Source of the DNA: Amaranthus tricolor
Lineage: Eukaryota > Streptophyta > Magnoliopsida > Caryophyllales > Amaranthaceae
Assembly: GCF_026212465.1 (NCBI RefSeq)
Contig: NC_080059.1
Location: 26,151,792 to 26,215,791 of the forward strand
Direction of reading: 5' to 3'
Length of the DNA stretch: 64,000 bases
Part shown: positions 50,678 to 61,028 of the stretch, one piece after another
How the letters are laid out: the number at the start of each line of letters is the position of its first letter
How positions within the stretch are numbered: the stretch's first letter is position 1
Program-made: the position numbers and the translations under genes
Notes under the pieces: generated by a model
What the model saw: only the letters and a program-made list of their open reading frames with translations
Told to the model about the DNA's origin: nothing
Databases searched by the model: none

Positions 50678-53600
50678 ATGGGTGATAATCAGTCCAATGC
50701 CGAAATGTTAAAAGTAATCGTGGATCAACTTCATGTAATGCACGATGGAATGAAGAGGCATGAAACAAGGATGGATGCCATTGGAGAGACGTTGCTTAGA
50801 GTGGGTAGAAGGGTAGAGGAATTAGAGAATTCTACTCCCACCCATGGCGAGTCCCATTTTCGTAACAATCAAGAAGATAGAAGTTTCAAACTAGACCTTC
50901 CTGAATTTGATGGTTCTAGTGATCCGGAGGTTTTTTATGATTGGGTACGAAGATTAGAGAATATTTTTGAGTATAAAAATTATGATGATGATAAGAGTTG
51001 TAAAATGGCGACTCTTAAATTGACAAAACTTGCTGGGCTTTGGTATGATAACCTCAAAGCCAAGAGAAGGAGAGAAGGGAAAGAAAAGATTGCATCTTGG
51101 GAAAAACTCAAGAAGAAAATGGAGCAACGTTGGGTCCCACGTGAATATGTGCAGGATCAATATGTCAAATTAACTCGCCTAAATCAAGGTGAGCGTAATA
51201 TTGATGAATATGTACGTGAGTTTGAGAAGCTTAGCTTGGTGTGTGACATACAAGAGAAGGAACCACTCAAAATTGCGCGTTTCACAAAGGGGCTTTCTAA
51301 ACCAATCTCTAATAAGGTGGATCTTCTACCTTATTCCACTTATGATGAGGTTGTGAAAGCTGCTAGGAAGGTTGAAGCACAAAACAAAGAGGAGAAGCCG
51401 AAGAATGCTCCAAGACCCCCTTTTAGAGCGTTCTCTTCCGCGGGAAAAGTTGATTCTTTTCCTAGCCCTTCTAAATCAACTGTTCCTACTAACCCTTCGA
51501 AAACTTATGGAGGAAAACCAGATTTCAAGCAAGATGCATCCAAAAGAACTTGTTACAAGTGTCATGAAAGAGGACATATTGCTAGTGAATGTCCAAAACG
51601 GAATACACTTACTATTCAAGAAGGAGAGTGGGGTTCCGAAGAAGAGGAAGAGGAGGAGGAATATGAGGAATATGGTGCTGAAGAAAATGACGCTCCATTA
51701 TGTGGTGTTGTGAGAAGACTTCTACATTCCGAACCTCTCAAAGATATGCAACAACGAGAGAACCTTTTTCATACTAGATGCAAGGTTCAAGACAAGGTTT
51801 TTGATGTGATTGTTGATGGAGGATCATGCACGGATGTGGCCTCAACTGAACTTGTAAGTAAGCTTAAATTACCTACACGAAATCATGCTAAACCTTACAA
51901 GTTAAATTGGCTGGATAATGACACCGGTTTAAAGGTTAAGAAACAAGCACTAGTTTCATTCACTATAGGAAATTTTTATGATGAACGTTGGTGTGACGTT
52001 TTACCTATGAGTGCGTGTCATATTTTGCTTGGTAGACCATGGCAATTTGATAGAAAAGCTATTCATGATGGTGTTTCTAATGTCTATACGGTCACTACCA
52101 AATTAGGAAAGAAGATTAGGTTGTTACCTTTGCCCCCTAAGGTTGAACCTATGGTGGAAAAGAAACCAAACTTCCTTATGTCTAGGAAGGAGTTTGAGGA
52201 AGAATGCGTGATAGAAGGAGGAGGGTTTCTGCTTATTGTAAAGCCCATTGTTGATGATGTTTCTCATGTGGCTAACTCTATTCCGTTGAGAAACTTGCTT
52301 AAAGAATTTGCAGATGTGTTTCCCGATGATTTGCCTAAAGGGTTGCCTCCATTTCGTGGTATTGAACATGCAATTGATTTGGTACCGGGAGCCTCATTAC
52401 CAAACAAGGCAGCCTATAGATGCAATCCCGAGCAAGCTAAGGAGTTGCAAAGACAAGTTGAAGAACTCATGGAAAAGGGCTATGTGCGTGAAAGCCTTAG
52501 TCCATGTGCGGTGCCTGCCCTTTTGGTGCCAAAGAAAGAAGGAACTTGGAGGATGTGTATTGATAGTCGTGCCATCAACAACATAACTATTAAATATAGA
52601 TTTCCCATGCCAAGGCTACAAGACATGCTTGATGAATTAAGTGGAGCCACAGTTTTTAGCAAAATTGACTTGCGAAGTGGTTATCATCAAATGAGAATTC
52701 GTGAAGGAGATGAATGGAAGACTGCTTTCAAGACAAAGCAAGGTCTATATGAATGGCTTGTCATGCCATTTGGACTTTGCAATGCTCCTAGTTCGTTCAT
52801 GAGACTCATGAATGAGGTATTACGTCCCTTTCTAAATAAATTCATTGTTGTATATTTAGATGATATTCTAGTATATAGTAAAACTGAAAATGAGCATTTG
52901 ATACATTTGAGAGTTTTACTTGAGGCATTGAGAGAGCATAAATTGTATGGAAAAATGGAAAAATGTACTTTCATGTGTAGTAGTATTTCTTTCCTAGGCT
53001 ACATTGTTTCTAGTGAAGGAGTACAGGTTGATCCCGAGAAGGTGAAAGCTATCTCAACATGGAAGGTACCCAAAGATGTTCATGAGGTTAGAAGTTTTCA
53101 TGGACTAGCTTCATTTTACCGAGTCTTCATCAAGAACTTTTCCACTCTTATGGCGCCTTTAACGGAGCTCTTGAAGAAAGGTGCATTTCAATGGAATGAA
53201 GCAGCCCACAAAGCCTTTGAAGACGTCAAAACCAAGTTATGCAACGCTCCAATACTTGCATTACCTGATTTTGACAAGTTGTTTGAAGTAGAATGTGATG
53301 CAAGTGGCGTAGGCATTGGTGCGGTTCTTGTTCAAGAAAGGCGTTCCATTTGTTATTTTAGTGAAAAGTTAAGTGGAGCTAAGTTGAATTATTCAAATTA
53401 TGATCGTGAATTCTATGCCATTGTTAGAGCTTTGGATTATTGGTCTCATTACTTAAGGCCAAAGCCATTTGTTCTACATTCCGATCATGAAGCTTTGAAG
53501 TTCATTCATGGTCAACAAAAGCTCAACCATAGACATGCAAAGTGGGTGGAGTTCCTACAATCCTTCACTTTTAGTTCGAAGTACAAGGAAGGGAAGAAGA

Positions 53601-55069
53601 ATGTGGTGGCGGATGCGTTGTCAAGGAGGAGTTACTTACTTGCTATGGTTCACACTCAAATATTAGGCTTTGAACACCTAAAGGCCTTATATGAAAGTGA
53701 TGATGATTTTGCTACTGAATTTTCTAAGCCCACTAAAGGATACTTGGTTCATGATGGTTTCTTATTCAAGGGAAACAAGTTATGTATCCCTAAAAGTGGA
53801 GTGCGTGAGTTATTGGTGCGTGAAGTCCATGGAGGAGGTATTGCGGGTCATTTTGGAATTCATAAGACTATGGAGATACTTCAAGAACATTTCTATTGGC
53901 CACGAATGATCAAGGATGTAACACATGTGGTTGAAAGATGTTCTACTTGTCAAAAGTCCAAGAGTACCTTTCATAAGGGTCTCTACACTCCCTTGCCCGT
54001 TCCTAATGCTCCTTGGGAAGAGGTAAGTATGGACTTTATTGTGGGTCTTCCTAGGACTCAAAGAGGAAAAGATAGCATCATGGTGGTTGTTGATCGTTTT
54101 TCTAAAATGGCTCATTTCATTGCTTGTCACAAGACGGATGATGCATCTAAAGTTGCTGATTTGTACTTTCGAGAAATATTACGCCTACATGGAGTGCCAA
54201 GGACCATTGTTTCGGATAGGGACACTAAGTTCCTAAGTCATTTTTGGAGGACTCTTTGGAAGTTGGTAGGTACTAAACTTCTTTTTAGTACTTCTCATCA
54301 TCCACAAACGGATGGTCAAACAGAGGTCACAAATCGCACTTTGGGATCCTTATTGCGTGGTCTAGTGAGTAGAACGCAAAAGGATTGGGATGTGAAGTTG
54401 GCTCATGCTGAGTTTGCCTACAATAGATCACCGTCATCTACTACTACTCGTGCTCCTTTTGAGGTGGTCTATGGGGTAAATCCTTTACTTCCTCTTGATC
54501 TTATTCCTTTGCCCAAGAAAGATCTAGTTCATGTTGATTCAAAGAAAAGATGGGAAGCTTTTCAAGAAACATGCGCTCAAGTCAAGAAAAAGATTGAAGC
54601 CATGAATACCGTTTACAAGGAAAGAGCTAATAAAAGGAGGAAACAGCCTACTTTTGCTCAAGGTGATTTGGTGTGGTTACATTTGCGCAAGGAACGTTTT
54701 CCTAACCTTAGGAAGAACAAGCTTATGCCTAGATCAGATGGCCCATTTCGTGTGGTTGAAAAGATTGGAGAAAGTGCTTACAAGCTTGAATTGCCAAGTG
54801 ACTATGGTGGTGTTAGTGCAACTTTCAATGTGGGTGATTTGTCTCCATACCTTGAAGATGAGAGTTTGAGGGCAAACTTCTTTGAAGAGGGGGAGAATGA
54901 TGAGAATTCAGTCCACAACGTCCAAGATCATCAAGTTACGGTTCCTACAACACAAGCTACGGTCCATGCGTTACTTAGCCACGCAAATGTCAAGCAAATG
55001 GCTGCTAATTTCGTGGGATTCTCTTCAAAGAAATCCTTTATTACTTGCCTTAAATGGGAAGTTGAATAA
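50678..55069 (+). CDS. Gag-Pol polyprotein of element 3 (1463 aa, intact)
   Basis: Single open frame from the ATG 55 bp after the LTR. Domains in order: coiled-coil-prone N-terminus (about 5-50); Gag core (about 70-235); CCHC zinc knuckle (C292, C295, H300, C305); acidic stretch (about 320-337); aspartic protease with active site D380-G-G instead of the textbook D-S/T-G; RT (D664, YLDD 726-729); RNase H (D874, E911, D936, D979); integrase zinc site (H1051, H1058, C1088, C1091); catalytic core D1119, D1180, E1216 with exactly 35 residues between the last two; GPF module at 1355. Residues from 1408 onward are encoded inside the 3' LTR. Family role: builds the particle, copies the RNA to cDNA and integrates it in the nucleus. 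No stop or frameshift separates gag and pol. The only better-than-random alternative is a recently inactivated copy carrying a subtle missense change. Confidence 0.95.
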   Translation: MGDNQSNAEMLKVIVDQLHVMHDGMKRHETRMDAIGETLLRVGRRVEELENSTPTHGESHFRNNQEDRSFKLDLPEFDGSSDPEVFYDWVRRLENIFEYKNYDDDKSCKMATLKLTKLAGLWYDNLKAKRRREGKEKIASWEKLKKKMEQRWVPREYVQDQYVKLTRLNQGERNIDEYVREFEKLSLVCDIQEKEPLKIARFTKGLSKPISNKVDLLPYSTYDEVVKAARKVEAQNKEEKPKNAPRPPFRAFSSAGKVDSFPSPSKSTVPTNPSKTYGGKPDFKQDASKRTCYKCHERGHIASECPKRNTLTIQEGEWGSEEEEEEEEYEEYGAEENDAPLCGVVRRLLHSEPLKDMQQRENLFHTRCKVQDKVFDVIVDGGSCTDVASTELVSKLKLPTRNHAKPYKLNWLDNDTGLKVKKQALVSFTIGNFYDERWCDVLPMSACHILLGRPWQFDRKAIHDGVSNVYTVTTKLGKKIRLLPLPPKVEPMVEKKPNFLMSRKEFEEECVIEGGGFLLIVKPIVDDVSHVANSIPLRNLLKEFADVFPDDLPKGLPPFRGIEHAIDLVPGASLPNKAAYRCNPEQAKELQRQVEELMEKGYVRESLSPCAVPALLVPKKEGTWRMCIDSRAINNITIKYRFPMPRLQDMLDELSGATVFSKIDLRSGYHQMRIREGDEWKTAFKTKQGLYEWLVMPFGLCNAPSSFMRLMNEVLRPFLNKFIVVYLDDILVYSKTENEHLIHLRVLLEALREHKLYGKMEKCTFMCSSISFLGYIVSSEGVQVDPEKVKAISTWKVPKDVHEVRSFHGLASFYRVFIKNFSTLMAPLTELLKKGAFQWNEAAHKAFEDVKTKLCNAPILALPDFDKLFEVECDASGVGIGAVLVQERRSICYFSEKLSGAKLNYSNYDREFYAIVRALDYWSHYLRPKPFVLHSDHEALKFIHGQQKLNHRHAKWVEFLQSFTFSSKYKEGKKNVVADALSRRSYLLAMVHTQILGFEHLKALYESDDDFATEFSKPTKGYLVHDGFLFKGNKLCIPKSGVRELLVREVHGGGIAGHFGIHKTMEILQEHFYWPRMIKDVTHVVERCSTCQKSKSTFHKGLYTPLPVPNAPWEEVSMDFIVGLPRTQRGKDSIMVVVDRFSKMAHFIACHKTDDASKVADLYFREILRLHGVPRTIVSDRDTKFLSHFWRTLWKLVGTKLLFSTSHHPQTDGQTEVTNRTLGSLLRGLVSRTQKDWDVKLAHAEFAYNRSPSSTTTRAPFEVVYGVNPLLPLDLIPLPKKDLVHVDSKKRWEAFQETCAQVKKKIEAMNTVYKERANKRRKQPTFAQGDLVWLHLRKERFPNLRKNKLMPRSDGPFRVVEKIGESAYKLELPSDYGGVSATFNVGDLSPYLEDESLRANFFEEGENDENSVHNVQDHQVTVPTTQATVHALLSHANVKQMAANFVGFSSKKSFITCLKWEVE
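54884..54897 (+). other. Polypurine tract of element 3
   Basis: GAAGAGGGGGAGAA ends exactly where the 3' LTR begins and lies within the gag-pol frame. Confidence 0.9.
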
Positions 55070-55745
55070 ATGGGAAGTTGAATAGATGAGAAGTTGAATA
55101 AATGGGAAGTTGAATACAAGCAGCAACCTGAATTCTAGCTTTAATGCTTAAATGGGAGTTTTTTTTATAGGAGAAATGCAAGAGTTTTTAGGAGAATATG
55201 GACGGTTCAAAGTAGCTTAATTAGCCTTAATTTGCTGTTTAAATAGCTATTAATAAAGGGTCATTATTAGCCTTAAATGCTTAACATTAAAAAGGCTTAA
55301 TTCTAGCTTTTGTTTAATGCTTTGTTTTCTGATTTTTGTAAGAGGGAAAGTTAAAAGGTTCCTTGAAGGGAAAGTTAAAAGGTTGCTTGAGGGAAGTTAA
55401 AAGGTTCCTTGAAGGCTTGTAACACTTGCATTATTTTTAGTATAAAAGGAACTCATTGCCATGCATTTTAGGCAAGTGAGATTGAAAACAAAATTCTGAT
55501 TTTCTTTGTGAATTTCTTTGTGCTTACTTTGTGTTGCACGCCCCCTTTTATTCTTATTACTTAGTGTTTGAGAGTAAAAGCTTTGAGAGTTTAAAATACT
55601 TAGTGAATTTTTGCTGCTCAAAGAAACCATCCAATCTAGAATAAGTTTCTAAGTTGCGTGGGTGTTCTCTTGTTTCGTTCCTTGTTAAGCTTGTTTTTAA
55701 GCTAATTCATACACTCTAAAACGGTCCCATTACACTTCCACATCA
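54898..55745 (+). repeat. Element 3 3' LTR (848 bp)
   Basis: Same length and apparently identical to the 5' LTR. TATAAAAGG is at 55441-55449. The stop codon of gag-pol is at 55067-55069, so the LTR supplies the last 56 residues. Confidence 0.94.
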
Positions 55746-57332
55746 AAGGATCAATTCTCAATGAAGAATGAACGATGAAGAATGAACAAGGAACAATGAT
55801 CAATGAAGAATGAACGATGAAGAATGAACAAGGATTAATGGTCAATGACGAATGAACGATGAAAAATGAACAAGGATCAATGATTAATGAAAAATGAACA
55901 AGGATCAATGATCAAATAAGAATGAACGATGAAGAATGAACAAGGATCAATGATCAATGAAGAATGAACGATGAAGAATGAACAAGGAGTAATGGTCAAT
56001 GACGAATGAACGATGAAGAATGAACAAGGATCAATGATCAATGACGAATGAACGATGAAGAATGAACAAGGATCAATGATCAATGAAGAATGAACGATGA
56101 AGAATGAACAAGGATCAATGATCAATGAAGAATGAACGATGAAGAATGAACAAGGAACAATGATCAATGAAGAATGATCGATGAAGAATGAACAAGGATT
56201 AATGGTCAATGAAGAATGAACGATGAAGAATGAACAAGGATCAATGGTCAATGAAGAATGAACGATGAAGAATGAACAAGGATCAATGATCAATGAAGAA
56301 TGAACAAGGATCAATGATCAATGACGAATGAACGATGAAGAATGAACAAGGAGTAATGGTCAATGAAGAATGAACAAGGATCAATGTTCAATGACGAATG
56401 AACGATGAAGAATGAACAAGGATCAATGATCAATGACGAATGAACGATGAAGAATGAACAAGGATCAATGATCAATGACGAATGAACGATGAAGAATGAA
56501 CAAGGATCAATGATCAATGAAGAATGAACAAGGATCAATGATCAAAGAAGAATGAACGATGAAGAATGAACAAGGATCAATGATCAATGAAGAATGAACG
56601 ATGAAGAATGAACAAGGAGTAATGGTCAATGACGAATAAACGATGAAGAATGAACAAGGATCAATGATCAATGACGAATGAACGATGAAGAATGAACAAG
56701 GATCAATGATCAATGAAAAATGAACAAGGATCAATGATCAATGACGAATGAACGATGAAGAATGAACAAGGATCAATGATCAATGAAGAATGAACAAGGA
56801 TCAATGGTCAATGACGAATGAACGATGAAGAATGAACAAGGATCAATGATCAATGAAGAATGAACGATGAAGAATGAACAAGGATTAATGGTCAATGACG
56901 AATGAACGATGAAGAATGAACAAGGATCTATGATCAATGACGAATGAACGATGAAGAATGAACAAGGATCAATGATCAATGACGAATGAACGATGAAGAA
57001 TGAACAAGGATCAATGATCAATGAAGAATGAACAAGGATCAATGATCAAAGAAGAATGAACGATGAAGAATGAACAAGGATCAATGATCAATGAAGAATG
57101 AACGATGAAGAATGAACAAGGATTAATGGTCAATGACGAATGAACGATGAAGAATGAACAAGGATCAATGATCAATGAAGAATGAACGATGAAGAATGAA
57201 CAAGGATTAATGGTCAATGATGAATGAACGATGAAGAATGAACAAGGATCAATGATCAATTACGAATGAACGATGAAGAATGAACAAGGATCAACGATCA
57301 ATGACGAATGAACGATGAAGAATGAACAAGGA

Positions 57333-59208
57333 TCAATGATCAATGAAGAATGAACAAGGATCAATGATCAAAGAAGAATGAACGATGAAGAATGAACAAG
57401 GTTCAATGATCAATGAAGAATGAACGATGAAGAATGAACAAGGATTAATGGTCAATGACGAATGAACGATGAAGAATGAACAAGGATCAATGATCAATGA
57501 AGAATGAACGATGAAGAATGAACAAGGATTAATGGTCAATGACGAATGAACGATGAAGAATGAACAAGGATCAATGATCAATGAAGAATGAACGATGAAG
57601 AATGAACAAGGATCAATGATAAATGAAAAATGAACGATGAAGAATGAATAAGGATCAATGATCAATGACAAATGAACGATGAAGAATGAACAAGGATCAA
57701 TGATCAATGAAGAATGAACGATGAAGAATGAACAAGGAGTAATGGTCAATGACGAATGAACGATGAAGAATGAACAAGGATCAATGATCAATGACGAATG
57801 AACGATGAAGAATGAACAAGGATCAATGATCAATGAAGAATGAACGATGAAGAATGAACAAGGATCAATGATCAATGAAGAATGAACGATGAAGAATGAA
57901 CAAGGAACAATGATCAATGAAGAATGATCGATGAAGAATGAACAAGGATTAATGGTCAATGAAGAATGAACGATGAAGAATGAACAAGGATCAATGGTCA
58001 ATGAAGAATGAACGATGAAGAATGAACAAGGATCAATGATCAATGAAGAATGAACAAGGATCAATGATCAAAGAAGAATGAACGATGAAGAATGAACAAG
58101 GATCAATGATCAATGAAGAATGAACGATGAAGAATGAACAAGGAGTAATGGTCAATGACGAATGAACGATGAAGAATGAACAAGGATCAATGATCAATGA
58201 CGAATGAACGATGAAGAATGAACAAGGATCAATGATCAATGAAGAATGAACGATGAAGAATGAACAAGGATCAATGATCAATGACGAATGAACGATGAAG
58301 AATGAACAAGGATCAATGATCAATGAAGAATGAACAAGGATCAATGATCAAAGAAGAATGAACGATGAAGAATGAACAAGGTTCAATGATCAATGAAGAA
58401 TGAACGATGAAGAATGAACAAGGATTAATGGTCAATGACGAATGAACGATGAAGAATGAACAAGGATCAATGATCAATGAAGAATGAACGATGAAGAATG
58501 AACAAGGATTAATGGTCAATGACGAATGAACGATGAAGAATGAACAAGGATCAATGATCAATGAAGAATGAACGATGAAGAATGAACAAGGATCAATGAT
58601 AAATGAAAAATGAACGATGAAGAATGAATAAGGATCAATGATCAATGACGAATGAACGATGAAGAATGAACAAGGATCAATGATCAATGAAGAATGAACG
58701 ATGAAGAATGAACAAGGAGTAATGGTCAATGACGAATGAACGATGAAGAATGAACAAGGATCAATGATCAATGACGAATGAACGATGAACAATGAACAAG
58801 GATCAATGATCAATGAAGAATGAACGATGAAGAATGAACAAGGATCAATAATCAATGAAGAATGAACGATGAAGAATGAACTAGGAACAATGATCAATGA
58901 AGAATGATCGATGAAGAATGAACAAGGATTAATGGTCAATGAAGAATGAACGATGAAGAATGAACAAGGATCAATGGTCAATGAAGAATGAATGATGAAG
59001 AATGAACAAGGATCAATGATCAATGAAGAATGAACAAGGATCAATGATCAAAGAAGAATGAACGATGAAGAATGAACAAGGATCAATGATCAATGAAGAA
59101 TGAACGATGAAGAATGAACAAGGAGTAATGGTCAATGACGAATGAACGATGAAGAATGAACAAGGATCAATGATCAATGACGAATGAACGATGAAGAATG
59201 AACAAGGA
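57333..59208 (-). repeat. Far-right higher-order repeat, copy 1 (1876 bp)
   Basis: Contains two related modules 980 bp apart (57333 and 58313). The whole block recurs from 59209. Its length equals the 1876-bp HOR of the left arm, and the modules (IIVPSS-, PCSLF- and PYSFF-type variant units when translated) are the same in inverted orientation. Confidence 0.8.
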
Positions 59209-61028
59209 TCAATGATCAATGAAGAATGAACAAGGATCAATGATCAATGACGAATGAACGATGAAGAATGAACAAGGAGTAATGGTCAATGACGAATGAA
59301 CGATGAAGAATGAACAAGGATCAATGATCAATGAAGAATGAACGATGAAGAATGAACAAGGATTAATGGTCAATGACGAATGAACGATGAAGAATGAACA
59401 AGGATCAATGATCAATGAAGAATGAACGATGAAGAATGAACAAGGATCAATGATAAATGAAAAATGAACGATGAAGAATGAATAAGGATCAATGATCAAT
59501 GACAAATGAACGATGAAGAATGAACTAGGATCAATGATCAATGAAGAATGAACGATGAAGAATGAACAAGGAGTAATGGTCAATGACGAATGAACGATGA
59601 AGAATGAACAAGGATCAATGATCAATGACGAATGAACGATGAAGAATGAACAAGGATCAATGATCAATGAAGAATGAACGATGAAAAATGAACAAGGATC
59701 AATGATCAATGAAGAATGAACGATGAAGAATGAACAAGGAACAATGATCAATGAAGAATGATCGATGAAGAATGAACAAGGATTAATGGTCAATGAAGAA
59801 TGAACGATGAAGAATGAACAAGGATCAATGGTCAATGAAGAATGAACGATGAAGAATGAACAAGGATCAATGATCAATGAAGAATGAACAAGGATCAATG
59901 ATCAAAGAAGAATGAACGATGAAGAATGAACAAGGATCAATGATCAATGAAGAATGAACGATGAAGAATGAACAAGGAGTAATGGTCAATGACGAATGAA
60001 CGATGAAGAATGAACAAGGATCAATGATCAATGACGAATGAACGATGAAGAATGAACAAGGATCAATGATCAATGAAGAATGAACGATGAAGAATGAACA
60101 AAGATCAATGATCAATGACGAATGAACGATGAAGAATGAACAAGGATCAATGATCAATGAAGAATGAACAAGGATCAATGATCAAAGAAGAATGAACGAT
60201 GAAGAATGAACAAGGTTCAATGATCAATGAAGAATGAACGATGAAGAATGAACAAGGATTAATGGTCAATGACGAATGAACGATGAAGAATGAACAAGGA
60301 TCAATGATCAATGAAGAATGAACGATGAAGAATGAACAAGGATTAATGGTCAATGACGAATGAACGATGAAGAATGAACAAGGATCAATGATCAATGAAG
60401 AATGAACGATGAAGAATGAACAAGGATCAATGATAAATGAAAAATGAACGATGAAGAATGAATAAGGATCAATGATCAATGACGAATGAACGATGAAGAA
60501 TGAACAAGGATCAATGATCAATGAAGAATGAACGATGAAGAATGAACAAGGAGTAATGGTCAATGACGAATGAACGATGAAGAATGAACAAGGATCAATG
60601 ATCAATGACGAATGAACGATGAACAATGAACAAGGATCAATGATCAATGAAGAATGAACGATGAAGAATGAACAAGGATCAATGATCAATGAAGAATGAA
60701 CGATGAAGAATGAACTAGGAACAATGATCAATGAAGAATGAACAAGGATTAATGGTCAATGAAGAATGAACGATGAAGAATGAACAAGGATCAATGGTCA
60801 ATGAAGAATGAATGATGAAGAATGAATAAGGATCAATGATCAATGAAGAATGAACAAGGATCAATGATCAAAGAAGAATGAACGATGAAGAATGAACAAG
60901 GATCAATGATCAATGAAGAATGAACGATGAAGAATGAACAAGGAGTAATGGTCTATGACGAATGAACGATGAAGAATGAACAAGGATCAATGATCAATGA
61001 CGAATGAACGATGAAGAATGAACAAGGA
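59209..61028 (-). repeat. Far-right higher-order repeat, copy 2 (about 1.82 kb)
   Basis: Blocks at 58033 and 58313 recur at 59867 and 60147, an offset of 1834 bp. The copy is 42 bp shorter at its start and has a further disrupted stretch near 60720-60840. Another partial copy starts at 62583 and runs out of the window. Confidence 0.75.

Larger units (their letters stand above)
49776..55745 (+). mobile_element. Element 3: complete Ty3/gypsy (CRM-like chromovirus) retrotransposon
   Basis: A 5970-bp element with 848-bp LTRs, AAGGA duplications, an initiator tRNA-Met primer site, one intact gag-pol frame and a polypurine tract. The interior is 4274 bp. All structural and catalytic motifs are present and the LTRs look identical, so it may be transposition-competent or only very recently silenced. 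The CRM-like label rests on the integrase C-terminus (GPF module, FNVGDLSPY, then a tail encoded by the LTR) and the location in satellite DNA. It remains an inference. Confidence 0.95.

Noticed and set aside
34858..55745. Elements 1 and 3 as one segmental duplication including the flanks
   Set aside because: Each has its own target duplication (AATGA and AAGGA), different LTR lengths and different satellite flanks, so they are independent insertions.
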